Assembly (NCBI RefSeq): GCF_003601985.1
Contig: NZ_QZXA01000003.1
Location: 641,300 to 705,299, forward strand
Direction of reading: 5' to 3'
Length of the DNA: 64,000 nt
Source: Mesorhizobium jarvisii
GTDB lineage: Bacteria > Pseudomonadota > Alphaproteobacteria > Rhizobiales > Rhizobiaceae
Made by a program: the position numbers and the translations under genes. Every line of letters begins with the position of its first letter. Position 1 is the first letter of the stretch. The notes beneath the pieces are model-generated. The model was not told the DNA's origin. It searched no databases and saw only the letters and a list, made by a program, of their open reading frames with translations. Shown here one piece after another: positions 61,597 through 64,000 of this stretch.

Positions 61597-62544
61597 TCAG
61601 ACCGGATCGGCGGCGGCAAGCATGGGCGCTGCGCTCTTGAGCCGCCCAGTGTTGAGCGCGAGCAGGCCGGCGCCGATGATCAGCGCCGCGCCGATCACGG
61701 TCGTCGACCGCGGCACCTCGGCGAAGAACAGGAAACCCCAGAGCGGCGACCACAGAATGCCCGTGTATTCGAAGGTCGCTACCCGATTGGCCGGCGCCAG
61801 CCTGTAGCCCTGCGACAGGAGGATCATACCGGCGGAGGCGACGAAACCGCAGGCGGCCATCTTGAGAAAATCGGACAGCGTCGGCCATATCCAGGGCCGC
61901 ACCAGGAATTCGACGCTGGGGTGGACGGCGTGGGATATGCCGGCCAGATGGAATGTGCCGGCAACCACGGCTGCGCCGACGAGATAGGCGCCGTTCTGAT
62001 AGAAAGCCATGATCGTGGACGATTCGGTATCGCCGATCTTGCGCGCCATCAATTGCGAGAAGCCGTAGAGCGCGGCCGAGCCCAGCGACAGCAGCGCCGC
62101 CCAGTCGAACAGGCCGGCGCCGGGGCGCACCATCACGATGACGCCAAGCAGCCCGATCAGCACCGTCGCCAGCGTGCGCCAGGAGACGCGTTCGCCAAGA
62201 TAGGGGCCGGCCAGTGCCATGATGAACAGCGGCGCCATGAAATAAAGCGCCACCGCGTCGGCCAGCGGCAGCGCGGCGATGGCCAGATAATAGACCGTGT
62301 AGGAGGTGAACTGGATGAAGGCGCGGATCGTCAGCAGGCCGAACCGCTTCGACAGGATTGCCCGTAGCCCGACATCGGCATGGACGAGAATGATCAGGAT
62401 CGGCAGGGCGACGATCGACCGGATCGCCATCACCTCGGTCACCGGATAGCCGCTCGCCACGGCCTTGACGAGCGGGTCCTGCAGCGAGAACACCAGCACG
62501 CCCAGGCACAGGCTCAGGATGCCGCGCACCATCCTATTCTGCAT
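61597..62544 (-). CDS. DMT-superfamily transporter (EamA)
   Basis: 315-residue inner-membrane protein with about ten helices in two EamA repeats (GVLVFSLQDPLVKAVASGYP, YYLAIAALPLADAVALYFMAP, YTGILWSPLWGFLFFAEVP). Substrate unknown; members export metabolites and amino acids. Its tail touches the response-regulator gene (adjacent stops). Its leader may contain a terminator (62594-62627). Confidence 0.88.
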   Translation of the reverse strand: MQNRMVRGILSLCLGVLVFSLQDPLVKAVASGYPVTEVMAIRSIVALPILIILVHADVGLRAILSKRFGLLTIRAFIQFTSYTVYYLAIAALPLADAVALYFMAPLFIMALAGPYLGERVSWRTLATVLIGLLGVIVMVRPGAGLFDWAALLSLGSAALYGFSQLMARKIGDTESSTIMAFYQNGAYLVGAAVVAGTFHLAGISHAVHPSVEFLVRPWIWPTLSDFLKMAACGFVASAGMILLSQGYRLAPANRVATFEYTGILWSPLWGFLFFAEVPRSTTVIGAALIIGAGLLALNTGRLKSAAPMLAAADPV

Positions 62545-62593
62545 CTGCTTTCCGGCTCCTGCGCGTACGATCCGAAGCAGCCCGCCTCCAGAT

Positions 62594-62627
62594 CAAAAAG
62601 AACCCGCCACCGTTTCGGGCAGCGGGT
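62594..62627 (-). terminator. Intrinsic terminator in the leader of the EamA gene
   Basis: Minus-strand ACCCGC-TGCCCGAAACGGTG-GCGGGT followed by TTCTTTTT. It is 50 bases upstream of the EamA start codon and reads in the same direction, so it is either an attenuator or the end of a small RNA. An Arg-codon-rich open frame starts at ATG 62675 on the same strand. Confidence 0.7.
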
Positions 62628-62705
62628 ACGAGTGAGGACTCTTAGATTGGTCCGCAGCCGATTTCGCAGCCGCATATCCAATGGGTAGGGGCAACTATCG
62701 TCCGG

Positions 62706-62737
62706 CGTTTGACATGTTGCAAACGAATTGGAATGAT
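62706..62737 (+). promoter_or_regulatory. Candidate promoter and inverted repeat before LysR gene
   Basis: TTGACA (62709-62714), 17-base spacer, AATGAT (62732-62737). An inverted repeat CGTTTG-ACATGTTG-CAAACG (62706-62725) overlaps the -35 box, as expected for autoregulation by a LysR-type protein. Confidence 0.5.
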
Positions 62738-62760
62738 GCCTGCAATCAAATCTGCTTATG

Positions 62761-63627
62761 ATGGATAGCATGCGTCCAACCCTCGACAGCGATCTCCTGC
62801 GCACCTTCGTCGCCATCGCCGAGGCCGGCAATTTCACCCGGGCGGCCGAGCAGGCCGGCCGCACCCAGTCGGCCGTGTCGATGCAGATGAAGAAGCTCGA
62901 GGAACTGGTCGGCGACAGCTTGTTCGAGCGCGGCTCGCGCGGCGTCGCACTGACGCGGCGCGGCGGCGAACTCATCGTCAATGCCCGCCGCATCGTCTCG
63001 CTGCTCGACGAAACGGCGGCGTCGATGGCGGCGGCGCCGCTCGGCGGACCGGTGCGCATCGGCATTCCGGAGGAATATGGCCACGCCATCCTGTCGCGCG
63101 CGCTTGGCGCATTCTCGAAACGCCACACCAAGGTCGAGGTCACCGTCCGCTACGCGCATTCGGAGGCGCAGCTGGCGGCGCTCGCCGCCGGCGAACTCGA
63201 TCTGTGCGTGGTGTTCGAATGGCAGGATCCGGCCGGCGGCGAAGTGCTGATGCACGACCCGACGGTCTGGGTGACGTCGACCCTGCATCACATGCATGAG
63301 GAACGGCCGGTGCCGATCGCGCTCTACAACCGGGTCAGCTGGTGCAAGGACTTCGCCATCAAGTCGCTGGAGCAGCGCGGGCTTGCCTATCGTGTCGCCT
63401 ATACCAGCGACACGACCGGCGGCCTGAAGCTCGCGGTCACCTCAGGGCTGGCAATCGCGCCGATCTCGCGCAGCAACATCCCGGACGGCTGCCGCGAACT
63501 GACGTCGGCCGACGGGTTCGGCGACATCGATTCCTCCAATGTGGTGATGCATCGCAACCCGAACGCGTCTGGCGAGGCGATCGACGGCATGCAGGAGGCG
63601 ATCCGCGAGGCGTTCGTCAATCGTTAG
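62761..63627 (+). CDS. LysR-type transcriptional regulator
   Basis: 288-residue LTTR from ATG 62761, with the helix-turn-helix EAGNFTRAAEQAGRTQSAVS, MKKLEELVGDSLFERGSRG, and a C-terminal co-inducer domain. The start could be 62758, 62761 or 62770; there is no clear ribosome site. It is divergent from an EamA transporter, a classic regulator-exporter pairing, so the transporter may be a target. A VOC-family gene converges downstream. Confidence 0.93.
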   Translation: MDSMRPTLDSDLLRTFVAIAEAGNFTRAAEQAGRTQSAVSMQMKKLEELVGDSLFERGSRGVALTRRGGELIVNARRIVSLLDETAASMAAAPLGGPVRIGIPEEYGHAILSRALGAFSKRHTKVEVTVRYAHSEAQLAALAAGELDLCVVFEWQDPAGGEVLMHDPTVWVTSTLHHMHEERPVPIALYNRVSWCKDFAIKSLEQRGLAYRVAYTSDTTGGLKLAVTSGLAIAPISRSNIPDGCRELTSADGFGDIDSSNVVMHRNPNASGEAIDGMQEAIREAFVNR

Positions 63628-63629
63628 AG

Positions 63630-63995
63630 TCAGACATCCCCATAGAAGGTCAGGCGGTTGCCGAACGGATCGTCGACCGTGACCTCTTTCGTCTTCCAGG
63701 GCGTCTCCTCCAACCCCGGCCTGGCAAAGCGGTACTTTCTTTCGGTCAATTCGTGGTGGAGCCCCGCAATGTCAGTCGTCTCGATCCGGATGTGAGAGCC
63801 CGGCGTGCCGTCGCCATGATGTTCGCTCAGATGCAAGACGCAGCCGTCGCGTGAAACGCCTGTGTAGAGCGGCGCGTTGTCTTCGAAGCGGTGTTCGAAC
63901 TGCACTTCGAAACCGAGAAACCCGACGTAGAATTCATGCGCCTTGGCAACATCGAAGATGCGCAGGATGGGCGTGACAGTACCGAGCTTCGGCAT
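63630..63995 (-). CDS. Glyoxalase/bleomycin-resistance family protein (VOC fold)
   Basis: 121-residue protein of the vicinal-oxygen-chelate superfamily: TPILRIFDVAKAHEFYVGFLGF, GCVLHLSEHHGDGTPGSHIRI, and the C-terminal TVDDPFGNRLTFYGDV. Metal ligands H/E are in the expected beta-alpha-beta repeats. Substrate unknown; possible role in glutathione-linked detoxification or antibiotic binding. The start is five bases from the window end, so nothing upstream can be seen. It ends two bases from the LysR stop. Confidence 0.9.
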   Translation of the reverse strand: MPKLGTVTPILRIFDVAKAHEFYVGFLGFEVQFEHRFEDNAPLYTGVSRDGCVLHLSEHHGDGTPGSHIRIETTDIAGLHHELTERKYRFARPGLEETPWKTKEVTVDDPFGNRLTFYGDV

Positions 63996-64000
63996 AGTGT

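Overview
The window is high-GC chromosomal DNA of an alphaproteobacterium of the Hyphomicrobiales (rhizobia), most like Mesorhizobium. The reasons are the gene content and order (cobS-cobT, metX-metW, hisC-prephenate dehydrogenase, ftsE-ftsX, DUF2125 and DUF3108 genes), a SAM-II riboswitch before metX, and many short palindromic intergenic repeats of the rhizobial type. I see no transposase, prophage or CRISPR array. The organism is inferred from these features only; no database comparison was made.

Region 1 (1-11300) is sugar uptake. A ribose-type (CUT2) ABC importer is followed by a ketose 3-epimerase-like enzyme and a cupin. Next is a separate arabinoside locus: an ArsR-type regulator with a large extra domain, a GH51 alpha-L-arabinofuranosidase, a CUT1 importer (binding protein and two permeases) and its ATPase on the opposite strand. 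The promoter regions of this locus share a TTTGTATC-N9-GATACATA-like motif, which suggests one local regulon. Region 2 (11400-19700) holds a multicopper oxidase, a frameshifted YqaA/DedA gene, a cytochrome b561, tRNA-Arg(CCU), an M20 amidohydrolase, a penicillin-binding D,D-carboxypeptidase, a COG0523 metal GTPase, a TusA-like protein and an L,D-transpeptidase lipoprotein.

Region 3 (19900-38000) is a housekeeping backbone: accA, xerD, a tiny membrane protein, aroK-aroB, a CorC-like CBS protein, bolA, a J-domain protein, cobS-cobT, a phytase-like esterase, rpmB and a DUF3108 protein. It appears to be interrupted by accessory genes: an AT-richer sulfotransferase, an esterase, a ThDP enzyme, an ArsR/SRPBCC pair, a spermidine-synthase-like protein and a queuosine-precursor transporter. 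That transporter is preceded by a candidate preQ1-I riboswitch that would hide its own start codon.

Region 4 (38000-45100) carries DMT and YhhN membrane proteins, a DUF985 cupin, gloB with a divergent methyltransferase, an ABCD-type exporter with a degenerate ATPase, and DUF1194 and DUF1330 proteins. Region 5 (45100-64000) is a second backbone: metW-metX with a SAM-II riboswitch and intrinsic terminator, hisC and prephenate dehydrogenase, DUF2125, a ChaC-like enzyme, an acyltransferase, ydcF, ftsX-ftsE, hpt and a response regulator. Accessory genes lie between them: a PfkB kinase, an aldo/keto reductase, LysE, two LysR loci and a PPOX-like protein. A perfect CtrA-type site lies between ftsE and the gene divergent from it.
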